This document shows, piece by piece, positions 1 to 8,792 of a stretch of 64,000 nt of DNA. Below the pieces are notes generated by a model. The model saw only the letters and a program-made list of their open reading frames with translations, was not told where the DNA came from and searched no databases. The stretch covers positions 62,001 to 126,000 of the forward strand of contig CAZQHK010000002.1 in the NCBI GenBank assembly GCA_964593455.1. The letters run 5' to 3'. Position 1 is the stretch's first letter; each line of letters begins with the position of its first letter. The DNA comes from CAZQHK01 sp964593455. GTDB lineage: Bacteria; Muiribacteriota; CAYSPT01. The position numbers and the translations under genes are program-made.

Positions 1-1135
1 ATAGTGTCACGGTTTGCTGGCCATCTTTGAGCCGGGACGATATGAGAACGGACTGGTCCAGAGTGTTTCTGATCACAAAATCCTTGTGTCCCCAGACCAC
101 CGCAGCGTCCCGGCCTTGCGGGACATAAGCCGAATCTATGAAGTACATTGAATGCGGGTACCGTTTTATTATTTCCAGGTTGGCCAGCAGCACGCTGTTG
201 TAAAGTGTCGTCGTTACCTGGCAGATGCCGCCGCCGATGTCGGCGATAAGTTTGCCGCCAATTATAGAGGAGGCGGCTTTAAAACCACGTTTCACCGTCC
301 TGGGACCGACTGCTTCATTAAATGAAAACTCCTCACCCGGAGCAATAATCCAACCGTCTATGGCCTCACTGGCCAGTGTTAGGTTAACCTTTCTGGAAGC
401 CTTGGACTCATCGTACTCAGTGGAAAACGTGGCTAATTCCACCGTTAACCCTGATTTTTCCTGGAATGTTCCGAAATCCGGGTTGACGGGAAGCTGGGCA
501 AAAACAATATCTACCTCTTTCTGGTAGACGAAAGGATCGTTTTGAAAACTTTGCTTGATTACGTTTATTGTTTTCTTCCGATTGATTGTCAACCCCGGTT
601 TACCGCGATGGATTTTCATGCTGCCGTCGTCAAACGAAAAGAGGGAAGCCGGTTCCGCCGCCACTTCTATTTGGCCGGCGAGAGTCGAGAAGATGGCCTT
701 GACCATTTCCCCGTCGATGTTCACCGATAACGGCACGGTGAGAGGGGCCCGCATCGTTCTCCACCAGTTCCTGACCCGAAGCCACAGGCTACGACCGTTT
801 CCAAAGGTCCAAATTCTTTCCACCAGTTCATTGCCGGGAGCTTTTACTCCTAATTCCTCGGGAGAGAAAAGCCAGGATCCCCTGGAGCTTTTAAGCAAAA
901 CCTGCCCCTGCATCACCTGGTTGGACAGTTCCCAGACAATTTTGGTAATCTCTCCTTTCGTGCATCCCTTCAACGACATACTATTGATAAACACGCTCGG
1001 CCGAAGAATGCCCGAAAAAAAATAGAAATGAAGCGAAAGCATCAGCCCGGCCAGACAGACCACGGAGATAACAAAAAGAGGCAGAAAACGCCCGGAAGCA
1101 CCACCACCGCATTTTAGTGATCTACTTAACCTCAT
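1..1135 (-). CDS. VanW/YoaR-family membrane-anchored protein (3' end off the left edge)
   Basis: The reverse strand reads open from an ATG at 1135 to the window edge, about 378 codons. After a short basic start there is a membrane helix at residues ~18-37. The central part resembles the peptidoglycan-binding domain common in this family. From about residue 240 comes the VanW domain, with the diagnostic GGGICQVTTTLYNSVLLANL block near residue 302 followed by PHSMYFID and YVPQGRDAAV. VanW-domain proteins are envelope proteins of unclear biochemical role, first seen in vancomycin-resistance clusters. An AAAGGAG lies about 12 bases before the ATG, a slightly long spacing. A good sigma-70 promoter sits ~95 bases upstream. 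The gene stands alone, divergent from the next one. The family call is firm; the function is not known. Confidence 0.85.
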   Translation of the reverse strand, partial: MRLSRSLKCGGGASGRFLPLFVISVVCLAGLMLSLHFYFFSGILRPSVFINSMSLKGCTKGEITKIVWELSNQVMQGQVLLKSSRGSWLFSPEELGVKAPGNELVERIWTFGNGRSLWLRVRNWWRTMRAPLTVPLSVNIDGEMVKAIFSTLAGQIEVAAEPASLFSFDDGSMKIHRGKPGLTINRKKTINVIKQSFQNDPFVYQKEVDIVFAQLPVNPDFGTFQEKSGLTVELATFSTEYDESKASRKVNLTLASEAIDGWIIAPGEEFSFNEAVGPRTVKRGFKAASSIIGGKLIADIGGGICQVTTTLYNSVLLANLEIIKRYPHSMYFIDSAYVPQGRDAAVVWGHKDFVIRNTLDQSVLISSRLKDGQQTVTL

Positions 1136-1227
1136 TGGCTGAACAATCTCCTTTGAGAATACAGCGTTTGACTGGCGAAAAATATCTACCGATGCTCTAC
1201 ACAGTTGCCCATCTCTACTGTGTTTTC

Positions 1228-1256
1228 ATTATACGATGAGCTTCAGGCAGGGTCAA
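1228..1256 (-). promoter_or_regulatory. sigma-70-type promoter for the VanW-family gene
   Basis: On the minus strand TTGACC (1251-1256) is followed after exactly 17 bases by a perfect TATAAT (1228-1233). A start near 1221 would give a leader of about 85 nt. The rest of the 305-base divergent gap (1136-1441) shows nothing else I can support. Confidence 0.7.
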
Positions 1257-1441
1257 CTCTCGCTTTTCTGTTATGCATGATCAATTCCGATAATTAAAAA
1301 ATTGCTTCAAGTTTCTTTGTTTATCATCCGATATTTTTCAAAGAGGACATAATATACCTTCATCCTGTCCTGCCTGTTAATAACGTAAGCCGGACAGGAG
1401 ACAAAGGTCGAAGCAGGATAAAGGAGGGAACATAGAACACT

Positions 1442-2821
1442 ATGAAGATTAACAAGAGGAAACGGAGCAAGGTAGCGTTACGGACCCTGGTATTGATGGC
1501 GATCGTTATGGCTATCACCGGCTGTAACAATAATGCCGGCATAGATAACGGGATAATCACCGGAGAACTCAAAATGGTCGGTGGAGGGCCGCTCCCGGCC
1601 ATAACCATCAGGGCCGAGGGTTTGACCGCCGGGTCCACCAGCCCGGGACAGTTGTCACGGTATACCACCGTCCAGGGTATGGACGGGCATTACACCATCC
1701 CCAATTGCAAGGTGGGAGTTTACAATGTCACCTACTACATACCCCAATTTTCACAAGGATATCTCTACAAGATCAGTCTCCGGGATGGAAATCCCTCCTC
1801 CGGAGGAGGCGGAGGCGAAGTAGAACCGGTTTCAAGGGTATCTCAGAAAAAAATCTCGCCCAAACAAGGGAATTATACTATCGACGCGTATGTAGAGAGT
1901 GGACAGAGCTACATAATGCCTACTATCTATCTTGAAAAAGAAGCTGCTTCAGGCATCGGTGTACTGACCGGGCATGTGTACAATGCCAAAGGCCGGAACA
2001 TAGCGGTGGCCGGGGCCACCGTTACCGTTGACAGCAGCGCTTCCTGGACCGATGTAACCGATGAGACCGGGTCATTCACTATCGCCGGAATTACAGCCGG
2101 GAAATCATATCCTATTTCCGTTACGGCGCCGGGATATACAGCGCCGGAAACAGCTGTCCAGGCATCGGTCGGGATCGGCCAGACTGTAACTCAAGACCTC
2201 TATATAGAGCCCATGCTCGCCGCCATCCGCGGGAACATTTCCGTGGAAGGCAAGTTTTCCAGTTACATCACATGGGACCAAATGGTCCAGCTCACGGTTT
2301 CCGGAAAGGGTTCCGCCTGGGATGAACAGATACAAATCACGGGCAACGGTTGGTTTGATATTGCAGTTCCGGCTTTTCTGCCTGGGTATGAGGTGACGGT
2401 AGTAGCCCTGGAACCACTGTTTAACGAATCGTCAACAGTGCTCGTTCCCAAGCTGACTCCGAACCAGATCTACCGGGTACCGGATGGCGACCTGGTGCTT
2501 TCCATCAACCACAAGAGCGTTACGGTCATGATCAAGCCGCCTGTCGGTGAAAGCCCGGTATCCGGCACCTTCATCAATGTCAAAGCCTCCGGCGGCGGAA
2601 ACACCATCAATACGGTGGAAGCCAGGCCGGGAAGTACAAGCTATACATGCCGCATCGATGTACCATACGGAATGATTTCGTTTATAACCATCGGGGCTAC
2701 CGCCGCAAACGCAGCCTGGGCGGAAGCAAGCGAACTCACCTATGACGTCAATGAAAATTTCAGCCAGATAGTGTATCTCCTGCTTGGCGGAGGTACGGCC
2801 GGAACCGGAACGACACCGTAG
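1442..2821 (+). CDS. Lipoprotein with carboxypeptidase-regulatory-like domains
   Basis: This 459-residue protein starts with a lipoprotein signal: basic KINKRKRSK, a hydrophobic stretch, then the lipobox AITGC at ~24-28, so it is probably anchored to a membrane by a lipidated Cys. Residues ~35-110 and ~172-260 look like beta-sandwich carboxypeptidase regulatory-like (CarboxypepD_reg) modules. The second is clear (GHVYNAKG...VAGATVTV...TDETGSFTIAGI). The C-terminal 200 residues are further beta-rich repeats ending in a Gly/Thr-rich tail. Such modules are usually structural or binding rather than catalytic. An AAGGAGGG lies ~14 bases before the ATG, which is a long spacing. A strong terminator follows. 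No partner gene is adjacent on this strand. Confidence 0.7.
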   Translation: MKINKRKRSKVALRTLVLMAIVMAITGCNNNAGIDNGIITGELKMVGGGPLPAITIRAEGLTAGSTSPGQLSRYTTVQGMDGHYTIPNCKVGVYNVTYYIPQFSQGYLYKISLRDGNPSSGGGGGEVEPVSRVSQKKISPKQGNYTIDAYVESGQSYIMPTIYLEKEAASGIGVLTGHVYNAKGRNIAVAGATVTVDSSASWTDVTDETGSFTIAGITAGKSYPISVTAPGYTAPETAVQASVGIGQTVTQDLYIEPMLAAIRGNISVEGKFSSYITWDQMVQLTVSGKGSAWDEQIQITGNGWFDIAVPAFLPGYEVTVVALEPLFNESSTVLVPKLTPNQIYRVPDGDLVLSINHKSVTVMIKPPVGESPVSGTFINVKASGGGNTINTVEARPGSTSYTCRIDVPYGMISFITIGATAANAAWAEASELTYDVNENFSQIVYLLLGGGTAGTGTTP

Positions 2822-2851
2822 AAACGCGTACACTCAGCTACAACATCAATC

Positions 2852-2889
2852 AGCGGAGCTTCCCACCGGAAGCTCCGCTTTAGTTTTGC
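2852..2889 (+). terminator. Rho-independent terminator after the lipoprotein gene
   Basis: Perfect inverted repeat AGCGGAGCTTCC/GGAAGCTCCGCT with a short loop, followed by TTTAGTTTTG, 30 bases after the stop at 2821. Confidence 0.8.
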
Positions 2890-3022
2890 CAGAGTTTTTC
2901 CAGTAACAGTGAATCTAATAAGAATTATAGAGGTTAAAACAAGCAGGCGATTCGAGATTTTAAGATTGATGAATGGATTTAATGCTTCTACCAATCAGAC
3001 AAAACACTCGTGAGATATCTCG

Positions 3023-3391
3023 TTAGACACGGCCAGGAAGCGGCGAGTCGCCAGAACTATCTTTAGGGATGCTTGACCGGAACTTTGACATGCAGGTCAT
3101 GTAGCCGCGGCAGAGGGAACAGCATCGCTGAGAAACCTGATGTTCTTCGCGGTACCAGCGGATACGGCACATCTGGAAATACTGGCAACGCCAGCAACAG
3201 TGCCACTCCATACCGGTCAAACAACGGGACTTGATCTTTTCTACCAGATCCACGATAGCTACCAGGCTGTTTGTCTCTTCCCGCCTGGCTATCAATCCCT
3301 GAAAACGTTGGATCTCCTCATCGGTGCCGTACAGGTTGACAATGAAAATTTCTTCCGCAAAGAGGGGATTGTAGTCGGTGTCTTCGCACAT
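3023..3391 (-). CDS. Small Cys-rich protein with duplicated CCxxCx5C motif
   Basis: This is a 122-residue protein I do not recognise. The first ~60 residues are ordinary and acidic. The second half holds two copies of the same spacing, CCWRCQYFQMC and CCSLCRGYMTC (CC-x2-C-x5-C), which suggests a metal-binding or Fe-S type site; that is inference. Its ATG lies 6 bases after the stop of the clostripain-like peptidase on the same strand, so the two are very likely co-transcribed and it may be a partner of that protease. The Cys spacing and the tight operon position argue that it is a real gene. Function unknown. Confidence 0.6.
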   Translation of the reverse strand: MCEDTDYNPLFAEEIFIVNLYGTDEEIQRFQGLIARREETNSLVAIVDLVEKIKSRCLTGMEWHCCWRCQYFQMCRIRWYREEHQVSQRCCSLCRGYMTCMSKFRSSIPKDSSGDSPLPGRV

Positions 3392-3397
3392 ATCAGG

Positions 3398-6091
3398 TCA
3401 CCTGATACTATTCAACCGTCCCAGGCACAAGCGAAGTTGTTCCAGAGGAACTGAACTATCTCCGGTTTCAGCCTGCTTCATTTGATAGAGCATAAGCTCA
3501 CGCAACTGGCGGATAAGCGAGCCAACCCTGGCCTGTTCATCCGCTGCGCGGGAAAGTAGATCGTCCACCAACTCGATGGCCGGGGTCAGATCTCCTTGTT
3601 CAAGAGCGACCCTGATTTTTAAGAGAAGACCTTCTTCAATTTTGGACCTGAGCTTGAATGAACGCATCAGATCTACAGGAGAGGTATCCGCCGAAACAGG
3701 CTGGACCATATACGTGTCAATACTACCGCCCGATCGCAACCACACAACCAGCGTTTCGGTCAACTTGCGCCGCGCCTTGTTCGGCTCCACTCCGTGCAAC
3801 CCAAAAGCCAGGCAGACCACCCGATGTCCGTTCTCTTCAACGGCTACACCGGCTGAACCGCTTCCTCGAAGCCCACCGCCGGTGGCTCTTCCACCGTAAC
3901 GGCTTCTCCGGTTCGGTTGTTCATTGCCGTCCTCCGGCATATACTTCAAAATAGGCACAGCGGGTGAGATGGGATCCAGTTCATCCGGCCACTTTTGACT
4001 TCCGTCACCGCCGTCAATCTTGAAAGACAGACCGGGAATGAAGCGAGCTGACGGCAACGATGCAACGTTGTAGATACTCGTATTATCCCGGACAAACTTG
4101 GTCCGGCAAATATTTTCGAAAAACTCCGAACCACCAAGCTTGTACCCGATATCCTGGCCGTAAAGCAGCAACGAGCCGCCTCTGGCTGCGTACTCATCCA
4201 AAACGAGCTGTTCTGAAGACGAAACCTGAACCAATTCGTCAGTGCCATTCTCCACCGGCCTGATGACAAGCCCGGGAAGATAATGATCCAGCATCGATGA
4301 ATGAACCGGCCCGTTTTTTTTCAGTTCCCATACATCAACGGTGATTCCCAGGATTTCCAAATCGGAGAGCAGCACGGTAGCAGCTTTATCTTCTTTGGTG
4401 CCCACAACCAACAGCACATCACTGGTGGGAGAGAACGGACGGGAAATGGTGAGCGGGACCCGGTGTCTGACGGTAGCTACATTCTCGCCCTCCAAAACCA
4501 ACTCAAGCATCACCTGAGTATCAAGCAAACACGTGCTGTCCACTTTCCCGGAAAATTCTATATTCAGGATGCTATCGTCAAAATCCAACGCCGTTGAACC
4601 CGGCGGAGTGACAACAACCACCGCGTCGTTATCGGCGGTAAACCGGTACCTGACCTTTACTGCCCGGGAACGACCATCGATCTTTTCCTCACGCTCCAGT
4701 CTGAAACCGGCGGTGAAGGTTTCTCCCGGTGAAACCACTCCGTCCTGGTTCGTCTCCGAAAGGAAGGTTTCGACCGGTTTCAACACGGCCACTCCAGGTC
4801 TGAAATGGGCCGCAAGATAACGGTCCCAACCGGTCAGCGCGGCAAAATCGAGAGACGAATACTTCTCCAGGTTAGCTTCAAGCAGGGGGAAATAAACAGC
4901 CAATCCGTGGGCATTAAGGTTGCTGATTCCAGTCTTGCCCAGATCGAGCATGAAACTCGTGTCTCCGACCATTGAAGACAGTTCCAGGGCCCGCTTGGCC
5001 ACGGATGTTCCGGGAAGCTCAACCGCTACCCGATCGGCCAGATCGGCCAGATCGAGATAGGCCTGGTTGTCAAACATCTTGGTCTTGGACCGGGCTTCAC
5101 GAACCGCCAAAACGTGGCGGGGTTCAGCCAGGAGCGCCTCGGTAAAGCGGCCGACGCCATCGAGTAGACCGTCCAACCGGTCAAGATCTACGGCCGACAG
5201 GACCACTTCCTGAGACAATGTCCGATACAGTGATACAAACCCGTCGATAACCGCCCGGGCAGCTGCCTGAGGCGTCGCGTCGGGATTATTAGCCAGATAA
5301 CCGATAAACTCGCGGTAATTCCAGCCTGACTCGGGAGTGATCTCTTCGGAAGCCACCATGATCCTGGCCCCGTGGGCTATCTGTGTTCCCACTTCAATCA
5401 TTCCCATCAGGCAGGCATCAAAACCAACCACATCTATTTTACGGCCGCCGTTGAGATACTTGATTCTCTCGAACGCCTCCCACAGCTCGAGAGCGGTGAT
5501 GGAGTCCTGGGAACCGTCATCGTACGCGATGGCCTGGTAGGTACCGCGAAAGTTAAGCGGCCGGTCTTCTTCAGCGTCCAGGAAATTGACCGCGTTCTGG
5601 GCTTCCCGGTACGGGAGCGTCTCCCAACCGGTACCATGATTCCAGAGAACAAGAAAATAATGGTCGGCCGGGTAATTTTCTACACCGTACCGGACGAAAT
5701 CCACCAGGGAAGACGGATCGCCCATATTGACCGTACCCAATTCCTGAAGGAGCAGAGATGCGATTTCCTCGTTGCCCGGCTCCTGACCACGGGAACGAAT
5801 GAGATACCGTCGGGCACCGCTATAGGAAGCGAATTCGTTGTTGCCGGGCCGGTCGAACTGTACCAGGACATTCAGGTCTTCCGAAGCCGGTACGGATTCC
5901 ATGTCCCGGATATTTTCCACTCCGATCTGACCGTTTTCGAGGTTGTTATCACCGGCCATGTACACCAGAACGGTCCATTTGGCAACAGCCGGCACCGCAG
6001 ACAGAGGAAGCAGGAACAACGCCGCTAAAACGGTAGCTGTAATCCGGATACCGAGCCGGTGTACACTATTGTTTGGCTGGACTAACCGCAC
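3398..6091 (-). CDS. Clostripain-like (C11 family) cysteine peptidase with long C-terminal extension
   Basis: This is an exported protein of 897 residues: a signal peptide (~1-37), then the C11 opening motif WTVLVYMAGDNNLE at 39. The predicted catalytic pair is intact: His152 in LWNHGTGW and Cys227 in VVGFDACLMGM. Family members are Arg/Lys-specific cysteine endopeptidases, often self-activating and secreted. The ~480 residues after the peptidase domain form a beta-rich region and then a helical C-terminal segment, so the protein is much longer than a minimal C11 peptidase. The start is GTG at 6091, chosen because TAAGGAGGT lies 7 bases upstream. The Cys-rich small gene follows directly. Substrate unknown. 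Confidence 0.85.
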   Translation of the reverse strand: MRLVQPNNSVHRLGIRITATVLAALFLLPLSAVPAVAKWTVLVYMAGDNNLENGQIGVENIRDMESVPASEDLNVLVQFDRPGNNEFASYSGARRYLIRSRGQEPGNEEIASLLLQELGTVNMGDPSSLVDFVRYGVENYPADHYFLVLWNHGTGWETLPYREAQNAVNFLDAEEDRPLNFRGTYQAIAYDDGSQDSITALELWEAFERIKYLNGGRKIDVVGFDACLMGMIEVGTQIAHGARIMVASEEITPESGWNYREFIGYLANNPDATPQAAARAVIDGFVSLYRTLSQEVVLSAVDLDRLDGLLDGVGRFTEALLAEPRHVLAVREARSKTKMFDNQAYLDLADLADRVAVELPGTSVAKRALELSSMVGDTSFMLDLGKTGISNLNAHGLAVYFPLLEANLEKYSSLDFAALTGWDRYLAAHFRPGVAVLKPVETFLSETNQDGVVSPGETFTAGFRLEREEKIDGRSRAVKVRYRFTADNDAVVVVTPPGSTALDFDDSILNIEFSGKVDSTCLLDTQVMLELVLEGENVATVRHRVPLTISRPFSPTSDVLLVVGTKEDKAATVLLSDLEILGITVDVWELKKNGPVHSSMLDHYLPGLVIRPVENGTDELVQVSSSEQLVLDEYAARGGSLLLYGQDIGYKLGGSEFFENICRTKFVRDNTSIYNVASLPSARFIPGLSFKIDGGDGSQKWPDELDPISPAVPILKYMPEDGNEQPNRRSRYGGRATGGGLRGSGSAGVAVEENGHRVVCLAFGLHGVEPNKARRKLTETLVVWLRSGGSIDTYMVQPVSADTSPVDLMRSFKLRSKIEEGLLLKIRVALEQGDLTPAIELVDDLLSRAADEQARVGSLIRQLRELMLYQMKQAETGDSSVPLEQLRLCLGRLNSIR

Positions 6092-6264
6092 CGTTCCGAC
6101 CTCCTTACCAGAATAAACGATAAATCAAGCTTTAAAAGGCTATAAATAGCCCTAGCCTACTTAAGTTTAGTCAGGATACATATTAATGTCAAGTTTTTAT
6201 TGGGGTAATGAGATTAGTTATGTAAGGAAAGCATTGCATGAGAATGGACGTGCCGCGGTATTGT

Positions 6265-7389
6265 TCATTTCCGAATCGAAGAGTTCTGCTTGCTGGCTAG
6301 TACTTTGCCTTTCAGATAGGGCATGGGATTGGTCGCACGACCGTTTTTTCTGATCTCGAAGTGCAGGTGGGGACCGGTTACCTGTCCTGTTGCGCCACTT
6401 TTTGCTATCACTTTGCCGATGGTGACATAAGCTCCCTTTTTGACTGATATTTTGGAAAGATGCGCGTATCGGGTTGAAAAACCACCCTTGTGTTTTATAA
6501 TAACAATTTTTCCGTACCCGTTCATCCATCCGGCAAAACTGACCCGGCCCGAACGGGCCGCCTCGACAGAGCTACCGGTCTTGGCTGAAAAATCGATTCC
6601 GGCATGAAGAATCCTGCGTCTATATATCGGATGCATCCGCCAACCATAGACTGAAGTAACCCGGCTTTTCATGGGGTAGCAAAACCGGTTTTCCCGTTCA
6701 AACTTGATTTCCCGGCGACGCTGTGCTGTATCCTGTGTCCAGGGAATGATCAGCTTCTGCCCGACTTTAAGGGATTCACCGGCCAGATTATTGTGCTCCA
6801 TGATTAGGCGCCAATCGGTATTGAACGTGCGCGCAATCTCCCACAGGCTGTCACCGCGTTTCACGGTTAAGGCAAAGCCTTTTTTAGGAAGCATCTTGAG
6901 AGTCATTCCGGCCTTGAGTTTATTTGGATCTTCCAACTGGTTGGAGGCCAGTATCGTTTCTACATCGAGTTCGTAAGCACGAGCAATACTCCAGAGATTT
7001 TCTCCCCGGCGGACCTTATGATAGACCACGTTCCGGCGGGCCAATTCCTGCTCTTCGGAGATCAATTGACGTTCTTCGGCGGCCGCCAGCGCCAAACCGG
7101 ACGCGGACGATTTATTGCCGTGCCTCGCCGCCTCGCCTTCCCATTCACCAGCTCCAAGTTCGACCTCTGCTCTGGTTATCTCTTCCAGCAATTCATGAGT
7201 TTCCATGGGATCCGACGAGGAAGATAAAGAAAGCAGCGGGCCGGAGGTATTCCACTCTTTCGTCAGCCTGACACCCGGCTGTACGGCCTCTCCACGCTCC
7301 ATGAAAAGATAGATGGCCGCAAACTCGATACCCACGGCAATCAAGAGCACTTTTACCAGAAAACTGAGAAGCTTGGAAAGGTCTTTCAA
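6265..7389 (-). CDS. LysM-LysM-M23 peptidoglycan endopeptidase, membrane-anchored
   Basis: This 374-residue envelope protein has an N-terminal membrane anchor (~8-30). A charged linker is followed by two LysM peptidoglycan-binding repeats (~122-167, YHKVRRGENLWSIARAYELD; ~173-216, VKRGDSLWEIARTFNTD) and a LytM/M23 metallopeptidase domain (~245-365). The zinc and catalytic residues are present: His262 and Asp266 in HAGID, His310 in YAHL, and His341/His343 in HLHFE. An intact site suggests a working D,D- or L,D-endopeptidase rather than an EnvC/NlpD-type regulator. It is monocistronic here, with about 170 bases separating it from the peptidase gene's start. Confidence 0.9.
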   Translation of the reverse strand: MKDLSKLLSFLVKVLLIAVGIEFAAIYLFMERGEAVQPGVRLTKEWNTSGPLLSLSSSSDPMETHELLEEITRAEVELGAGEWEGEAARHGNKSSASGLALAAAEERQLISEEQELARRNVVYHKVRRGENLWSIARAYELDVETILASNQLEDPNKLKAGMTLKMLPKKGFALTVKRGDSLWEIARTFNTDWRLIMEHNNLAGESLKVGQKLIIPWTQDTAQRRREIKFERENRFCYPMKSRVTSVYGWRMHPIYRRRILHAGIDFSAKTGSSVEAARSGRVSFAGWMNGYGKIVIIKHKGGFSTRYAHLSKISVKKGAYVTIGKVIAKSGATGQVTGPHLHFEIRKNGRATNPMPYLKGKVLASKQNSSIRK

Positions 7390-7667
7390 CTAGATTCCTC
7401 CCATTTGGCAGTGATCGAAACACGACGGTTCATTAATGAGATATTCCACGGAACACTATATTAGTATCGGAACCTTATACCCTAACTTTTAAAGGTTTTT
7501 TCGGATTTTGACCAGTAAAGCTTCATCGCATCACATTTGATATGGGAGTTTGCTTAATTTGAAGAAGGGTATCCCTTAAAAGCGGATAATTTACAAAAGC
7601 TGGTATGTTTTATGCTCCAAAAAATTAACCGGAGGGTTATATATATAAATTCTAAGGAGGCAAGTGG

Positions 7668-7928
7668 GTGATGGGGCTTTTTGGGAAGAAGAATGGCAAT
7701 GGAAAATCATTTCTGGTGATGATGGAGAAAGCTGAAGCTGGTTTATTTACGGGTCGAGTCGGCCCGCAGTCTCCCGAATTCCCTTTAAACAACGGGCAGA
7801 TGTCCATCGGGCGAAGATCCGACAATGATATTGTTCTGCGGTCTACATCCATCTCCGGCCATCACGGTATCATTATAAAAGGTGACGGCACCTGTCTTTA
7901 CAAAGACCACAGCAAGAAAGGTACATGA
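7668..7928 (+). CDS. Short FHA-domain protein, truncated or minimal
   Basis: This 86-residue protein has a forkhead-associated core: MSIGRRSDNDIVL, then SISGHHGIII, then DHSKKGT, matching the phosphothreonine-binding loops (GR-S-D-N, S..H, GT). A normal FHA fold continues past GT with a further strand (GTxVNG). Here a TGA follows GT immediately, so the domain ends before its last strands. The start is GTG 7668 or ATG 7671; AAGGAGG at 7654-7660 suits either. It faces the three mini-protein genes tail to tail. It could be a decayed fragment, a frameshifted gene or a genuine mini-FHA. Confidence 0.6.
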   Translation: MMGLFGKKNGNGKSFLVMMEKAEAGLFTGRVGPQSPEFPLNNGQMSIGRRSDNDIVLRSTSISGHHGIIIKGDGTCLYKDHSKKGT

Positions 7929-7954
7929 TCCTTGAAGCCTGAAGAACCGCCTGG

Positions 7955-8179
7955 TCAAGCTATATAGTCGGCGTTCCCACCGATACCCATCGAACTTAAG
8001 TCGGCCACAGGAGCTGCAGGAGCCGCAGGTTCTTCCGAAGGCGGGGCCTCGGGCGGCGACGGAGCTGCAACAGCGGCCGTCAAAGCCGGTCCAGCCGACG
8101 GCGCTGGAGCGGGAGCCGGTTCTTCCGGTGGCGGTGGCGGCAACGCCGTGCCGGCAACACCTGAAATCGCGTCTGGCAT
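7955..8179 (-). CDS. Pro/Ala-rich mini-protein 1 with ADLSSMGIGGNADYIA C-terminus
   Basis: This is a 74-residue protein I do not recognise. The start is ATG 8179, since GAGGGAAGG sits just upstream and the resulting N-terminus MPDAISGVAGT aligns with the two following genes. The layout is a short conserved head (MPDxIS.V..T), a low-complexity Pro/Ala/Glu middle (PPPPPEEPAPAPAP, then APSPPEAPPSEEPAAPAAP), and a conserved tail ADLSSMGIGGNADYIA at the very C-terminus. There is no signal peptide, no Cys and no membrane segment. It is the last of three tandem copies downstream of a flagellin gene on the same strand, so co-expression with flagellin is plausible. Function unknown. Confidence 0.7.
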   Translation of the reverse strand: MPDAISGVAGTALPPPPPEEPAPAPAPSAGPALTAAVAAPSPPEAPPSEEPAAPAAPVADLSSMGIGGNADYIA

Positions 8180-8311
8180 AGTACCTTCCCTCATTTCCTG
8201 GACCCTCATTTCAGAGGGCGGGAGCGAAAGTCTCGTTAATAGTGAATCCTCATACCTCAGAAATAACCCGGTCTCGCGGATGACGGTAAATCACCCGGGA
8301 GAACCGTAACT

Positions 8312-8488
8312 TCACGCCATATAGTCCGCATTGGAACCGATACCAATATAGCTGAGGTCGGCGGCCGGAGCCGCGGCTACCTCAGGAGGCGGAGCCTCGG
8401 GTGGCGGAGCGGCCGAAGCAGCCGCCTCTGCCGGCGGCGGCGGGGGCTGTGTGGATGTACTGGATACAGTAGAAATCGGATCAGGCAT
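8312..8488 (-). CDS. Pro/Ala-rich mini-protein 2 with ADLSYIGIGSNADYMA C-terminus
   Basis: This is a 58-residue paralogue of its neighbours. The start is ATG 8488, with GTGAGGT eight bases upstream, giving MPDPISTVSSTS. The middle is QPPPPPAEAAASAAPPPEA-type low complexity and the C-terminus is ADLSYIGIGSNADYMA. Only the head and the 16-residue tail are conserved between copies, while the spacer differs in length. That pattern suggests the tail (and perhaps the head) is the functional part and the Pro-rich stretch is a flexible linker. About 130 bases separate it from copy 1 and about 90 from copy 3. No known family recognised. Confidence 0.7.
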   Translation of the reverse strand: MPDPISTVSSTSTQPPPPPAEAAASAAPPPEAPPPEVAAAPAADLSYIGIGSNADYMA

Positions 8489-8579
8489 AGTATCTAACCT
8501 CACTTTCATCAGGCGGTCATGCGACCGCACCTGTGACTTTTACTACATATCTATTTGATTATATGGCGCAATTCGAAAA

Positions 8580-8765
8580 TCAAGCCAGATAATCAGCGTT
8601 TGCACCGATACCCAGATAGCTGAGATCGGCATCCGCAGGCACCGCTTCCGAAGGCGGCGGTGCAGGCGGGGTCGCGGCTGTAGTAAGCTGGTTACCGGCC
8701 GGTTCCACCTGGGTTGGTGGCAACGGCATAGTCGTGCTGACAGCTGCTATTTCTCCTGCTGGCAT
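8580..8765 (-). CDS. Pro/Ala-rich mini-protein 3 with ADLSYLGIGANADYLA C-terminus
   Basis: This is a 61-residue paralogue, first of the three in transcription order and about 95 bases after the flagellin stop. The start is ATG 8765 (GGAGG nine bases upstream); the ATG two codons earlier is too close to the Shine-Dalgarno. The head MPAGEIAAVSTTMPLPP aligns with the other two. The spacer is shorter and less Glu-rich, and the tail is DADLSYLGIGANADYLA. The shared design, separate ribosome sites and conserved tail make coding very likely even though the family is unknown to me. It could be a filament-associated or secreted peptide; nothing in the sequence decides. Confidence 0.7.
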   Translation of the reverse strand: MPAGEIAAVSTTMPLPPTQVEPAGNQLTTAATPPAPPPSEAVPADADLSYLGIGANADYLA

Positions 8766-8792
8766 CCCCATTCACCTCCATGTTTCCTCTTT

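Noticed and set aside
225..1025. Plus-strand open frames across the first kilobase
   Set aside because: They lie opposite an uninterrupted minus-strand VanW-family frame with clear motifs.
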